Of a DNA stretch of 64,000 nt, positions 26,678 to 35,227 are shown piece after piece. Origin of the DNA: Blastomonas sp. SL216 (GTDB lineage Bacteria > Pseudomonadota > Alphaproteobacteria > Sphingomonadales > Sphingomonadaceae). Both the position numbers and the translations under genes were made by a program. Below the pieces are notes generated by a model. The model did not search any database. It was given only the letters and a program-made list of their open reading frames with translations, and was not told the origin of the DNA. Where the stretch lies: assembly GCA_026625625.1 (NCBI GenBank), contig CP113055.1:2110501-2174500 (forward strand), given 5' to 3'. Each line of letters opens with the position of its first letter. The first letter of the stretch is position 1.

Positions 26678-27589
26678 ATGCGGGTCGCTTGCAGTTTCAC
26701 CATTCTGACGATGGTTCTTGCGTCTCCGGCCTTGGGCAAGGCCAGACCTGGTTTGCCGGACGAGCTGGTTCTTTCGGGCAGCAATATCATCGACGTCACG
26801 ATCAACGGTCAGCCGCTGCGGCTGGAGGTGCGGCCCGAAGCGGCCGAAGCGCCGACGCTCAACGCCGATGTCGCAGCGAAACTTGGCCTCAAGCCCGGCA
26901 TGATCGCGTTTCGCAGCATGGTCGGCCCCGAAAAGATTAACGGCAACTCGTCTGTACACCGGGTCGATTATGGCGCGGGCGAGAAGAAGCAGCGGATCTT
27001 CTGGACTGATCGGCAGAGCTCGACCATCGCCGACGGCACGATCAGCCCTGCTTCGCTCCCTTACAAGAAGGTCACCTTCCGGCTCGGCGAGGTTAGCGCC
27101 GCAGCACGCGAGATCAGCCTGCCACTCGACAATTTCGGCTTTCTCGGCCGGTTGGGGGTCGGCACCACGTTGAGCCTTGGCGACGAGAAGGTGCGGTTCC
27201 AGTTCAGCCTGGCCCGCGACGAAACCCTGGTCAGCGCGCCGACCGGGAACTGGCTGGCGCAGTATCGCGGCGGCAAGTTCTCCGGCCAGCCCCGCCAGAC
27301 GCTGATCTTTTACGGCATCCAGCGCCCCACCCGCGAAATGACGCTGGCCGAGCCTATTGCGCTGGGCCAGCGCCAGTTGGTCACCGCCGATGTCCGTTAC
27401 AGCGATTATGGCGATGCCAGCGGCATTGCTGCGGCTGATGCGGCGGCAGCGGATTCGGACGAAATCGTCGTCGTCGGCGACAAGAAAAAGGATGTCGACC
27501 TGCGCATCGTCGCTGGACGCGCGTTCCTTAAGGGATGCGCCAGCCTGACCTATGACATGCAGAAGCGGACGCTGGGGCTTCGCTGCTAG
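26678..27589 (+). CDS. Exported protein of unknown function, possibly pepsin/retropepsin-like fold
   Basis: No family recognised with certainty. It is 303 aa with a likely signal peptide (MRVACSFTILTMVLASPALG) cleaved near residue 20. The segment SGSNIIDVTINGQPLRLEVRPEA resembles the opening strands of retroviral-type aspartyl protease domains, but the catalytic D-[ST]-G is not present at the expected place, so any such fold would be inactive. A low-complexity alanine/aspartate stretch near residues 250-262 precedes EIVVVGDKKKDVDLRIVAGRAFLKGCASLTYD, which again resembles the second half of such a domain (FLKG.. strand). The start lies one base after the T run of a terminator. The stop codon shares CTAG with the convergent gene. 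Confidence 0.62.
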   Translation: MRVACSFTILTMVLASPALGKARPGLPDELVLSGSNIIDVTINGQPLRLEVRPEAAEAPTLNADVAAKLGLKPGMIAFRSMVGPEKINGNSSVHRVDYGAGEKKQRIFWTDRQSSTIADGTISPASLPYKKVTFRLGEVSAAAREISLPLDNFGFLGRLGVGTTLSLGDEKVRFQFSLARDETLVSAPTGNWLAQYRGGKFSGQPRQTLIFYGIQRPTREMTLAEPIALGQRQLVTADVRYSDYGDASGIAAADAAAADSDEIVVVGDKKKDVDLRIVAGRAFLKGCASLTYDMQKRTLGLRC

Positions 27590-27885
27590 AGCGTCCGAGA
27601 CCCTGTCACCTCATAGGCGGTGATCGTACGGTCGTGGATGCCGTGCGCGGCGCTAGCGGCGCGCCATTCGGCCATATGTGCGCTGGCGGCGTGCGCCTTG
27701 AGTGCATCCTCGTCCGCCCAGCTCTCGCTCACGCGCACCATGCCGGGTTCGACGACATCGAACGAAAAGGCGTAATGGCCGCATCCCGCTTCTGATCGGC
27801 TCAGCTCGATCATCTTGGCCATCGCGGGCTTCACCGCCTCGATCTGGTCGAGCGGGAAACGATAATATCCGGCAATGACGATCAT
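27586..27885 (-). CDS. Antibiotic biosynthesis monooxygenase (ABM) domain protein, putative quinol monooxygenase
   Basis: A 99-aa single-domain dimeric alpha-beta barrel protein of the ABM/YgiN type, from start ATG 27885 (MIVIAGYYRFP) with AAAGG seven bases upstream. The pattern VKPAMAKMIELSRSEAGCGHYAFSFDVVEPGMVRVSESWADEDALKAHAASAHMAEWR (read in two parts) is the usual one, with the conserved E-x-W and the H-x-x-S-x-H/HM. Some relatives oxidise quinols or flavonoid-type compounds; others have no known activity. It follows kup by 11 bases on the same strand and is probably in its operon. The longer frame upstream overlaps kup and is not expected to be translated. Confidence 0.8.
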   Translation of the reverse strand: MIVIAGYYRFPLDQIEAVKPAMAKMIELSRSEAGCGHYAFSFDVVEPGMVRVSESWADEDALKAHAASAHMAEWRAASAAHGIHDRTITAYEVTGSRTL

Positions 27886-27896
27886 CGGCGCGCCTT

Positions 27897-29870
27897 TCAG
27901 ATTTCGAGCTGGCTGCCCAGTTCCACCACGCGGTTGGACGGCAGGTTGAAGAATTCCATCGGGCTCGCCGAATTGCGCAGCATCCAGGCGAAGATCTTCT
28001 CGCGCCAGACCGGCATGCCGGGCCGCTCGGCGGTCAGCAGCGTCTGGCGCGACAGGAAGAAGCTGGTCTGCAGCATCTCGAACTTGCCGCCGCACAGCTC
28101 CTTCACGTCCTTGAGCGCGGCGGGCACATCGGTCGACTGCATGAAACCATAGCGCAGCACCATGCGGTAGAAGCCATGGCCCAGATCCTCGACATGGAAG
28201 CGGTTGGCATCGGTGACATAGGGCACTTCCATGATCTGCACGGTCAGGATGACCACGCGCTCATGAATGACCTTGTTGTGCTTCATGTTGTGCAGCAGCG
28301 CGGTGGGTACGCCGGTGGTCGCCGATGCCATGAAGATCGCGGTGCCCTTGACCCGGGTCGCCGAGCCCTGCGCGGACTTGACGAACACCTCGATCGGCAG
28401 CGCGCTTTCGATCATCGTCTCGCGCATCAGCTTGCGCCCCCGCGCCCAGGTGGTGAGCAGCGTGAAGGTGAACGCACCGATGACCAGCGGGAACCAGCCG
28501 CCATCGGGAATCTTGGTCGCGTTGGCGAGGAAATAGGCGCCGTCGACCACCACGAAGGTGACGATGATCGGGATGGCCAGCCATAGCTTCCATTTCCACA
28601 TCGCGATCAGCAGCACCGCCATCAGGCAGGTGTCGATCAGCATCGCACCGGTCACCGCGATGCCATAAGCTGCGGCGAGATTGGTCGAGCTCTGGAAGGT
28701 CAGCACCAGCAGGATCACCGCGACCATCAGCACCCAGTTGATCAGCGGAATGTAGATCTGGCCGCTTTCCGACGCGCTGGTGTGCTTGATCGATAGACGC
28801 GGGATATAGCCCAGCTGGATCGCCTGATGCGTGATCGAAAACGCGCCCGAGATGACCGCCTGGCTGGCGATGAACGTCGCGCAGGTCGCCAGCAGCACCA
28901 GGGGCAGGCGCAGCGCATCGGGGGCGAGCAGGAAGAACGGGTTCTTGATCGTCTCCGCTGCCACTTCAGGGCTCATGCCGATGATCATCGCACCCTGGCC
29001 GAAATAGTTGATCAGCAGTGCAGGCATGACAAACGCAAACCAGGACAGGCGAAGCGGTCCGCGCCCGAAATGGCCCATGTCCGAATAAAGCGCCTCTGCC
29101 CCGGTCACCGCGAGCACGACCGAGCCCAATGCCAGGAAGGCAAACCAGCCGTCGTTGATGAAGAAGCGCACGGCGTACCACGGGTTCAGCGCCAGCAGGA
29201 TCTGCGGGTTGAACACGATCTGATAGACGCCGAGCACCGCGATGGTGGCAAAATACAGCACCATGATCGGCGCGAACAACGTCCCGATCTTCGCGGTTCC
29301 GCGCGACTGGATGAAGAACAGGAAGACCAGCAGGCCGACCGCGATCGGGACGACCAGCGGTTGCAGCCCGGGATTGACGACGGTCAACCCCTCCACCGCC
29401 GATAGCACCGAGATCGCCGGGGTGATCATGCTGTCGCCATAGAATAGCGCGGTGGCGAACACCCCCAGCAGGATCAGCAGCCAGCCATAGCTGGTCTTGC
29501 CGATGCTGCGCGAGATCAGCGCGACGAGTGCAAGACTGCCGCCCTGCCCCTTGTTGTCGGCGCGCATCAGGATGCTGACATATTGCACGCCGACGACCAG
29601 GGTCATCGACCAGAAGATCAGGCTGACGACGCCGAAAATATGTTCACGATCCGGCGTGAGCGGATGATGGCCGGCAAAGGTCTCGCGAAAGGCGTAGAGC
29701 GGGCTGGTACCGATATCGCCGAACACGATGCCGATCGCCCCGAACGCCAGCAAGGCGACCGAACTGCTCTGCGCATGGGCATGGCCAGCCTGCTCTGCGG
29801 TCTGACCTCCGGCAACCGAACCGGCGGTTGGCTGCGCTGCGGGCGCGTCTGATGGTGAATCGCTGATCAT
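27897..29870 (-). CDS. kup: Low-affinity potassium transporter Kup
   Basis: K+/H+ symporter of the KUP/HAK/KT family in the inner membrane, 657 aa. After a polar N terminus of about 40 residues come twelve predicted membrane segments. The first carries the conserved [17 protein letters not shown]; further on are [24 protein letters not shown]-like and [20 protein letters not shown] motifs, both diagnostic. The C-terminal cytoplasmic domain (from about residue 465) contains [20 protein letters not shown]. The start is ATG 29870 (MISDSPSD); the frame is open 12 codons further. The ABM-domain gene lies downstream in the same direction. Confidence 0.95.
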   Translation of the reverse strand: MISDSPSDAPAAQPTAGSVAGGQTAEQAGHAHAQSSSVALLAFGAIGIVFGDIGTSPLYAFRETFAGHHPLTPDREHIFGVVSLIFWSMTLVVGVQYVSILMRADNKGQGGSLALVALISRSIGKTSYGWLLILLGVFATALFYGDSMITPAISVLSAVEGLTVVNPGLQPLVVPIAVGLLVFLFFIQSRGTAKIGTLFAPIMVLYFATIAVLGVYQIVFNPQILLALNPWYAVRFFINDGWFAFLALGSVVLAVTGAEALYSDMGHFGRGPLRLSWFAFVMPALLINYFGQGAMIIGMSPEVAAETIKNPFFLLAPDALRLPLVLLATCATFIASQAVISGAFSITHQAIQLGYIPRLSIKHTSASESGQIYIPLINWVLMVAVILLVLTFQSSTNLAAAYGIAVTGAMLIDTCLMAVLLIAMWKWKLWLAIPIIVTFVVVDGAYFLANATKIPDGGWFPLVIGAFTFTLLTTWARGRKLMRETMIESALPIEVFVKSAQGSATRVKGTAIFMASATTGVPTALLHNMKHNKVIHERVVILTVQIMEVPYVTDANRFHVEDLGHGFYRMVLRYGFMQSTDVPAALKDVKELCGGKFEMLQTSFFLSRQTLLTAERPGMPVWREKIFAWMLRNSASPMEFFNLPSNRVVELGSQLEI

Positions 29871-29986
29871 CGGGCAATATGCGAGGGCTGCGGACCTTGC
29901 GATCAAACAGCGCTCATCGTCCCCTTTCGCCTATCGCCACTCCGGCAACGGCATGGCGATTAGCATGGCACATGATGCGGTGCAAT

Positions 29987-30008
29987 ATAATCGCAATAGA
30001 GCGATTAT
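29987..30008 (-). terminator. Possible weak terminator at the end of ccmI
   Basis: ATAATCG (29987-29993) and CGATTAT (30002-30008) form a 7-bp stem with an 8-base loop across the ccmI stop codon. Read on the minus strand it is followed by ATTGC rather than a T run. It may end the ccm transcript, but could equally be chance. Confidence 0.3.
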
Positions 30009-30706
30009 GGTTTGTTTTCAGGAGCTTGCGCTGCTGGAGGCGCGGGCGGGACTGATCCGGGCATGCCCGGCGCGGGCGCACCGCTCTGCTGGGCGATCAA
30101 CGCGTCGATCCGCGCGAGTCGTGCGGTCAGGTCCTCGCGCCATTCCGCGTCGGGCGGAGAGCGCTCAAGCAGCTCTGCCCAGATGGCCCGCGCCTGCTGC
30201 AACTGGCCCGATGTCGCGAGCGCAAGGCCCAGGAAGAACGGCGGTGCGGGGTGATCGGGCGAGAGGGTCGCGGCCTTCTGATAGGCATATTGCGAGGCCG
30301 GGGTCAGCAGGCCATTGCTGTGGCCGACCAGCGCATTGCCCAGCGCCACCCACAGGTCGGCATCTTCGGGAAAGGTCTCCAGCCCCTTGCTGAGCGCGGT
30401 GGCGGCGGTAGCGAACTTGCCCTGACGGCTCTGCGCATCGGCCAGCACCAGCCAGGCGCGGGCATCGCCGAAATTGCCGCCCATCTCGTCGCGCTGCTTG
30501 GCAAGGTCCTCGTCGAACATGCCGAGCTTCTCGACCGGCTCCTTGGGCGATCCGGCGAGCGAAGGCTGGCCCTGCCAGGCATAGCCGGCGATGCCGACGA
30601 ACAGTGCAGCCCCGGCCAGTTCCCAGGCCTTGCGCGGCATCCTGCCCAGCCAGATCAGCCCGGCCATGATCAGCACGGCGAGCAGTCCCACGACGATCCA
30701 GGCCAT
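30005..30706 (-). CDS. ccmI: Cytochrome c maturation protein CcmI (TPR domain)
   Basis: Apocytochrome chaperone of the Ccm (system I) pathway, 233 aa. Two membrane segments lie at about residues 2-20 and 27-45 (WIVVGLLAVLIMAGLIWL, ELAGAALFVGIAGYAW). A periplasmic TPR region follows, with repeats such as NFGDARAWLVLADAQSRQGKFATAATALSKGL (two halves of TPR helices) and AYQKAATLSPDHPAPPFFLGLALATSGQ. The end is rich in proline and alanine. Its ATG overlaps the ccmH stop by one base (ATGA type). It is the last gene of the ccm run. The protein may be annotated as CycH or as a TPR protein in other genomes. Confidence 0.88.
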   Translation of the reverse strand: MAWIVVGLLAVLIMAGLIWLGRMPRKAWELAGAALFVGIAGYAWQGQPSLAGSPKEPVEKLGMFDEDLAKQRDEMGGNFGDARAWLVLADAQSRQGKFATAATALSKGLETFPEDADLWVALGNALVGHSNGLLTPASQYAYQKAATLSPDHPAPPFFLGLALATSGQLQQARAIWAELLERSPPDAEWREDLTARLARIDALIAQQSGAPAPGMPGSVPPAPPAAQAPENKP

Positions 30707-31131
30707 CAGCTCTTCTTTCCTTGCGCCTTGGCGCGGGTAAATCGCTTGCGGACAATCACCGCGGCGAGCAGCAGCAGCACGACCGGCGCGGCGAACAGCG
30801 GCCAGGTCATGGCCGTCACCTGCGGCTGATAGGACACCCAGTCGCCATAGCGTTCGATCAGCCATGCACGAATGGCCTCGGGATCCTCGCCGGCAGCGAT
30901 CCGCTGGCGCACCTGGTTGCGCATGTCGCCCGCCATCGGCGCGTCGGAATCCGCGATCGACTGGCTCTGGCAGGTCAGGCAGCGCAGCGTCATCATCAGG
31001 TCCTGCGCGGCCTTTTCCTTGGCCGGGTCGTCCAGCTGCTTATAGGCATAAGGCGCGGGCGGCAGCGAATCCTGCGCCGCCACCGGCCCGGCCAGCGCGA
31101 GCGCAAGCATGAGGATCAGGGCGCGGATCAC
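30706..31131 (-). CDS. ccmH: Cytochrome c maturation protein CcmH
   Basis: Thiol oxidoreductase that keeps apocytochrome c cysteines reduced for haem attachment. The 141-aa protein has a signal peptide (MIRALILMLALALAGPVAAQ), the LRCLTCQSQS active site (Cys51, Cys54), the family segment IADSDAPMAGDMRNQVRQRI and AWLIERYGDWVSYQP, then one membrane segment at about 110-127 and a basic tail. It overlaps ccmG by 4 bp and ccmI by 1 bp. Confidence 0.95.
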   Translation of the reverse strand: MIRALILMLALALAGPVAAQDSLPPAPYAYKQLDDPAKEKAAQDLMMTLRCLTCQSQSIADSDAPMAGDMRNQVRQRIAAGEDPEAIRAWLIERYGDWVSYQPQVTAMTWPLFAAPVVLLLLAAVIVRKRFTRAKAQGKKS

Positions 31132-31655
31132 TGCGCTTCCTTCAGCTTCTGCAGGATCATCGGCACCTGATCCGCCCGGATTTCACCGATATGCTGATAG
31201 GTGATGATGCCCTTGCCGTTGATGACGAAGGTCTCAGGCACGCCGGACGATCCCAGATCGAACTGGATCTTGCTGACATCATCGCGCCCGATCCGCGCAT
31301 AGGGATTGCCGTTGCGGGCGAGGAACGCCTGCACATCGGGGGTACGATCGCGAATGGCGACGCCGTTGATCTCGACACCCGAATTGGCGAGCTGCTGCAG
31401 GATCGGCGCTTCGGCGATGCACGGCACGCACCAGCTGGCAAAGACATTGAGCAGCTTGGGCTTGCCATCGGCGAAATTGGCCTTGGCCAGCGCCGGGCGA
31501 TCCGGCACCGCCTGAGGCAGGTCGAAATCGGGCAGCGGCTTGCCGATCATCTGCGACGCGATGGTGCGATCGCCGGGCGAAAGCAGCCCCGACGCAAAGA
31601 CAGCAAACAGCAGGCCGAACAGGGCCAGCGGCAGCCAGATGGCCCAGTGTTTCAT
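31128..31655 (-). CDS. ccmG: Thiol:disulfide interchange protein CcmG/DsbE
   Basis: Membrane-anchored periplasmic thioredoxin-like protein, 175 aa, that reduces CcmH or the apocytochrome haem-binding cysteines. A membrane anchor occupies residues 5-24 (AIWLPLALFGLLFAVFASGL). The thioredoxin domain has the DsbE active site ASWCVPCIAEAPIL (Cys76, Cys79) and the cis-proline loop SGVPETFVINGKG. The start is ATG 31655 (MKHWAIWL); the longer open frame overlaps ccmF. It is 13 bp after ccmF and overlaps ccmH. Confidence 0.94.
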   Translation of the reverse strand: MKHWAIWLPLALFGLLFAVFASGLLSPGDRTIASQMIGKPLPDFDLPQAVPDRPALAKANFADGKPKLLNVFASWCVPCIAEAPILQQLANSGVEINGVAIRDRTPDVQAFLARNGNPYARIGRDDVSKIQFDLGSSGVPETFVINGKGIITYQHIGEIRADQVPMILQKLKEAQ

Positions 31656-31668
31656 GACTTTACGCGTT

Positions 31669-33651
31669 TCATGCGAGCGCTTCCTGGCCTCCGGCAGCGG
31701 GCTTGGGCGCAGCCGGTTCGGACACCGGCTCCAGCTCGGGCTCGCCCTTGCGGCGCAGGTCGCGCGCGGTACGGCCGACCAGCGACAGCACGCCGCCCAG
31801 GCCGACGAGCAGGCCGCCATACCAGATCAATGGCACGAAGGGCTTCCACCAGAGGCGCAGCTGCCAGCGGCCATCGTCACCCTCTTCGCCCAGCACGGCA
31901 TAAAGCTGGCCGTTCCAGCGGGTCAGCAAGGCTGCCTCGCTGGTCGCGGTCGGTGGCGATGCGAACATGCGCGCCTGGGGGTTGAGCACAGTCTGGACGT
32001 TGCTGTCGCCATAGCGCGCCACCAGCCGCGCCTCGAGCGCGGTCCAGTTGGCACCGGCAATGGGTTTCACGCCCTGCAGCTCGATGGTCCAGGGGCCGAC
32101 GGTGTGGCTCTGCCCGATCTCGCTCGCCACCAGCCTTTCGGTGTTAAACGCGCTTTCCGAGGCCATTCCGGCGAGCGCGACGGCAATGCCGAAATGCGCG
32201 ATCACCATGCCCCAGATATGCGCGGGCGTGCGGCGCAGGTTGCGCTTCCACAGCGGCAACAGGCTGGCCACGGCCAGGCCTGCAGCAAAGACCAGACCCA
32301 GCAGCGGCAATATGCCGATATCGCCGCCGAACACGACGACCAGCGCCAGCGCCACCGCTGCCACCACCGCAGGTACGGCGAGCAGGTTGGCGAGCTTGCG
32401 GCCATTGTCCTGCCGCCAGCGCATCAGCGGGCCAGCGGCCATGATGACCAGCATCGGGAAGACGAAAATGGCGCTGACCGGATTGAAATAGGGCGGGCCG
32501 ACCGAAACCTTGGTGCCAAAGGCTTCGGTCACCAAGGGATAGAGCGTCCCCATCAGCACGATGCCCAGCACGCCGACCAGCAGCACATTGTTCATCACCA
32601 GCGAGCCTTCGCGGCTGAACAGGTGGAATTTCGCGCCCTCGGTCACGGTCGATGCGCGCAGCCCGAACAGCGCGAGTGCGCCGCCGATATAGATGGCCAG
32701 CAGCGTCAGGATGAAGCTGCCGCGTTCCGGATCGACCGCAAAGGCATGGACGCTGGTGAGAATGCCCGAGCGGACCAGGAACGTGCCGACCATCGACATC
32801 GAGAACGCGACCACTGCGAGCATCACCGTCCAGGCCTTGAGGGCATTGCGCGTCGCCAGCACGCTGACCGAATGCAGCAAAGCGGTCGCGGCGAGCCAGG
32901 GCATCAGCGAGGCGTTCTCGACCGGATCCCAGAACCACCAGCCACCCCAGCCGAGCTCGTAATAGGCCCACCACGAGCCTGCCGTGATGCCGAGCGTCAG
33001 GAAGATCCACGCGCCCATCACCCAGGGCCGCATGGCGCGGGCAAAGGCAGGGCCGACATCGCGCGTGATCAGCGCGCCGACCGCGAAGGAAAAGGCGATC
33101 GAGAGGCCGACATAGCCGATGTACAAGGTCGGCGGATGGAAGGCGAGACCGGGGTCCTGCAGCAGCGGGTTGAGACCGTTGCCTTCGACCGGTGCGGGGT
33201 TGAGCCGCTCGAACGGGTTGGAGGAAAACAGCATGAACGCATAGAAGCCCAGGCTGACAAAGGCCTGGCCCGCCAGCGTCGCCACCATGGTCCGCTCATT
33301 GAGCCGCCGTTCGAGCAGCGCCACGAAACCGCCGGCCAGGCCCATGACGGTGACCCAGAGCAGCATCGAGCCCTCATGATTCCCCCAGGCTCCGGCGATC
33401 TTGTAGATCAGCGGCTTGAGCGAATGGCTGTTCGCCGCGACCAGCTTGACCGACAGGTCGGTGCGCAGGAACAGCACGATCAGCAATGCGAACGCAGTGG
33501 CCACGAGCAGCCCCTGAACGACGGCGATCGGCCGAACGGCGCGCAGGAACTCGGCCCCGCGCGCGGTCAGCGCATAGCTGCCCAGGCCCAGCTGGAGGAC
33601 AGCCAGCGCGGCGGCGAGCCACAGGATCGCAAGCGCGATTTCGGCAATCAT
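31669..33651 (-). CDS. ccmF: Haem lyase subunit CcmF
   Basis: Large inner-membrane component of the cytochrome c haem lyase, 660 aa with about 15 hydrophobic segments. The tryptophan-rich WWD haem-handling motif is complete in WGGWWFWDPVENASLMPW (about residues 245-262). GNHEGSMLLWVTVMGL around residue 90 is another CcmF signature. Histidines flanking the WWD domain are present in the first third (ANSHSLKPL) and in the later part. It overlaps ccmE by 4 bp. The C-terminal 20 residues are rich in Pro, Glu and Ala. Confidence 0.95.
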   Translation of the reverse strand: MIAEIALAILWLAAALAVLQLGLGSYALTARGAEFLRAVRPIAVVQGLLVATAFALLIVLFLRTDLSVKLVAANSHSLKPLIYKIAGAWGNHEGSMLLWVTVMGLAGGFVALLERRLNERTMVATLAGQAFVSLGFYAFMLFSSNPFERLNPAPVEGNGLNPLLQDPGLAFHPPTLYIGYVGLSIAFSFAVGALITRDVGPAFARAMRPWVMGAWIFLTLGITAGSWWAYYELGWGGWWFWDPVENASLMPWLAATALLHSVSVLATRNALKAWTVMLAVVAFSMSMVGTFLVRSGILTSVHAFAVDPERGSFILTLLAIYIGGALALFGLRASTVTEGAKFHLFSREGSLVMNNVLLVGVLGIVLMGTLYPLVTEAFGTKVSVGPPYFNPVSAIFVFPMLVIMAAGPLMRWRQDNGRKLANLLAVPAVVAAVALALVVVFGGDIGILPLLGLVFAAGLAVASLLPLWKRNLRRTPAHIWGMVIAHFGIAVALAGMASESAFNTERLVASEIGQSHTVGPWTIELQGVKPIAGANWTALEARLVARYGDSNVQTVLNPQARMFASPPTATSEAALLTRWNGQLYAVLGEEGDDGRWQLRLWWKPFVPLIWYGGLLVGLGGVLSLVGRTARDLRRKGEPELEPVSEPAAPKPAAGGQEALA

Positions 33652-34100
33652 GGCTGCTGCACCGTCCCGCCGAGCTTTTTGACATCGGCCTTGGTCATGT
33701 CGCGCATCTCGCGCGGCACGTAGTTTTCATCATGCTTGGCCAGCAGGTTGTCGGCGACGAAATGACCGGCCTTGTCCATCCGGCCTTCAGCAACCACGCC
33801 CGATCCTTCCACGAACAGGTCCGGGGTGATGCCGGTAAAGCGCACCGGTACGGTGCCCTTGCCGTCCTCGACGATGAAGTCGATCGTCACGCCATCGGCC
33901 TGGGTCTTGATCGAGCCCTTCTGCACCATGCCGCCCAGGCGGATGGCGCGGCCGGGCTCCACGCCCTTTTCGGCAATGTCACCGGGGGTGTAGAAATAGC
34001 TCGCCTGGTCGCGCAGCGCATAGGCCGCGATCAGCCCGGCGGCGATCAGGCCGACAAAGGCGATGCAGATCAGGACGAGACGCTGGTGCTTGGCTTTCAT
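33648..34100 (-). CDS. ccmE: Haem chaperone CcmE
   Basis: Periplasmic haem shuttle anchored in the inner membrane, 150 aa. The anchor is residues 8-28. The OB-fold domain carries IRLGGMVQKGSI and the covalent haem-binding histidine His123 with the axial Tyr127 in LLAKHDENYVPREM, the H-x-x-x-Y form. The start is ATG 34100; the open frame continues 12 codons into ccmD and was not used. Order ccmC-ccmD-ccmE-ccmF is standard. Confidence 0.95.
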   Translation of the reverse strand: MKAKHQRLVLICIAFVGLIAAGLIAAYALRDQASYFYTPGDIAEKGVEPGRAIRLGGMVQKGSIKTQADGVTIDFIVEDGKGTVPVRFTGITPDLFVEGSGVVAEGRMDKAGHFVADNLLAKHDENYVPREMRDMTKADVKKLGGTVQQP

Positions 34101-34116
34101 GGGGTATGTGTCCGGT

Positions 34117-34245
34117 TCACTTGCGCTTGAGCGCATCGAGCCGCGCTTCTGCGCGCCTCAGCGCCATCCAGCAATAGCCGACCAGCCCGGCTGTTCCGGC
34201 GATGCCCAGCCCATAGGCCATGATGACATAATGCCACTGGGTCAT
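34117..34245 (-). CDS. ccmD: Haem exporter protein CcmD
   Basis: A 42-residue single-pass membrane protein that releases holo-CcmE from the CcmABCD complex. It reads MTQWHYVIMAYGLGIAGTAG at its N terminus, a membrane helix, then a charged tail RRAEARLDALKRK. Position (between ccmC and ccmE), size and topology fit CcmD. Its ATG overlaps the ccmC stop by 4 bp (ATGA). Confidence 0.88.
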   Translation of the reverse strand: MTQWHYVIMAYGLGIAGTAGLVGYCWMALRRAEARLDALKRK

Positions 34246-34973
34246 GCGGCAGCCAGACGGCGCATGCGCGCCTCGATACGGATATCGGCGAGCAGCGTGC
34301 GCATGCGCATCAGCACGATCGCGCCGAAGATCAGCGAGAAACCGATGACCGCCATGCCCAGCGGCCACAGGAAGGCCGGGTCGATGGCAGACTTGCCCAT
34401 CGAGATGCTGGCCGGCTGGTGCAGGCTGTTCCACCACACCACCGAGCGGTTGATGATCGGCACGTTGACCGCGCCGACCAGGCCGAAGATCGCAGCCACC
34501 CGGGCCGTGCCGGTGCGGCCTGCCGCAGCATCCTTCTGGCTGGCATCAGCCAGCGCGATATAACCCAGATACAGGAAGAACAGCACCAGCATCGAGGTCA
34601 GCCGTCCGTCCCAAACCCACCAGGTGCCCCAGGTCGGCCGCGCCCAGATCGATCCGGTCGCAAGGCACAGTGCGCAAAAGAATGCGCCGGGAACGGCCGA
34701 GGCACGCGCGGCGATTCCCGCCAGGGGATGCCGCCAGACCAGCTCGACCAGGCTGGCAATGGCAATGCTGGTCCAGCCTGCCATGCCCAGCCAAGCGGCA
34801 GGTACGTGAATATACAGGATGCGCACCGTCTCGCCCATCAGGCGGTCGGCGGGCGCGTTGAAGACGCCCAGGAAAAGCGCAATGGCGACCATGATCAGGC
34901 CGGTGACCATCAGCGCCGGGGTCAACGGCCGGGCGATGGACAGGAACCGCGTGGGATTGGCAAAACCGTGCAT
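34242..34973 (-). CDS. ccmC: Haem exporter/handling protein CcmC
   Basis: Inner-membrane protein that loads haem onto CcmE, 243 aa with six membrane segments. The WWD-type motif is WGTWWVWDGRLTSMLVLFFLYLGY, read across the third periplasmic loop, with flanking histidines in YIHVPAAWLGM and SLHQPAS. The start is ATG 34973 (MHGFANPTRF); an in-frame TTG lies two codons earlier. It is the first ccm gene here. ccmA and ccmB, which usually come directly before ccmC, are not in this window: the gap upstream holds a palindromic repeat. Confidence 0.95.
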   Translation of the reverse strand: MHGFANPTRFLSIARPLTPALMVTGLIMVAIALFLGVFNAPADRLMGETVRILYIHVPAAWLGMAGWTSIAIASLVELVWRHPLAGIAARASAVPGAFFCALCLATGSIWARPTWGTWWVWDGRLTSMLVLFFLYLGYIALADASQKDAAAGRTGTARVAAIFGLVGAVNVPIINRSVVWWNSLHQPASISMGKSAIDPAFLWPLGMAVIGFSLIFGAIVLMRMRTLLADIRIEARMRRLAAA

Positions 34974-35090
34974 GAGCAAAAGCGCGTCAGCTTCCTAGCG
35001 CCGAGGCATATCGGCGTCGCTCCTTGTTGCCACGATGCCGCGACAGCCTCAAGGGAATTTGCGTTCTCGCCACCGCTGATCTGCACCTCT

Positions 35091-35214
35091 CCCCTCCCGC
35101 CTGCGGGAGGGGCAGGTTCAGCTTGCTGAACCGGGGTGGGCCGGAACGGTGGCGAGGTCGCCCCCACCCCGTCTTCGCCTTTGGCTCAGACACCCCTCCC
35201 GCAAGCGGGAGGGG
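35091..35214. repeat. Palindromic repeat (type A), copy 1
   Basis: A 124-bp element between ccmC and the leucine dehydrogenase-like gene. It begins CCCCTCCCGCCTGCGGGAGG and ends GCGGGAGGGG; internal GGTTCAGCTTGCTGAACC and CCCCACCC/GGGTGGG pairs make further hairpins. The first 50 bp and the last 25 bp match the element at 49184-49300 closely, while the middle differs. The two copies have the same orientation. Confidence 0.85.
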
Positions 35215-35227
35215 AAAACAACAAGGC

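Noticed and set aside
31540-33723. A very long plus-strand open frame (about 720 codons) opposite ccmF and ccmG
   Set aside because: It is a shadow of GC-rich codon use in ccmF; the translation is rich in Arg, Gln, His and Asp with no domain, whereas ccmF has all family motifs.
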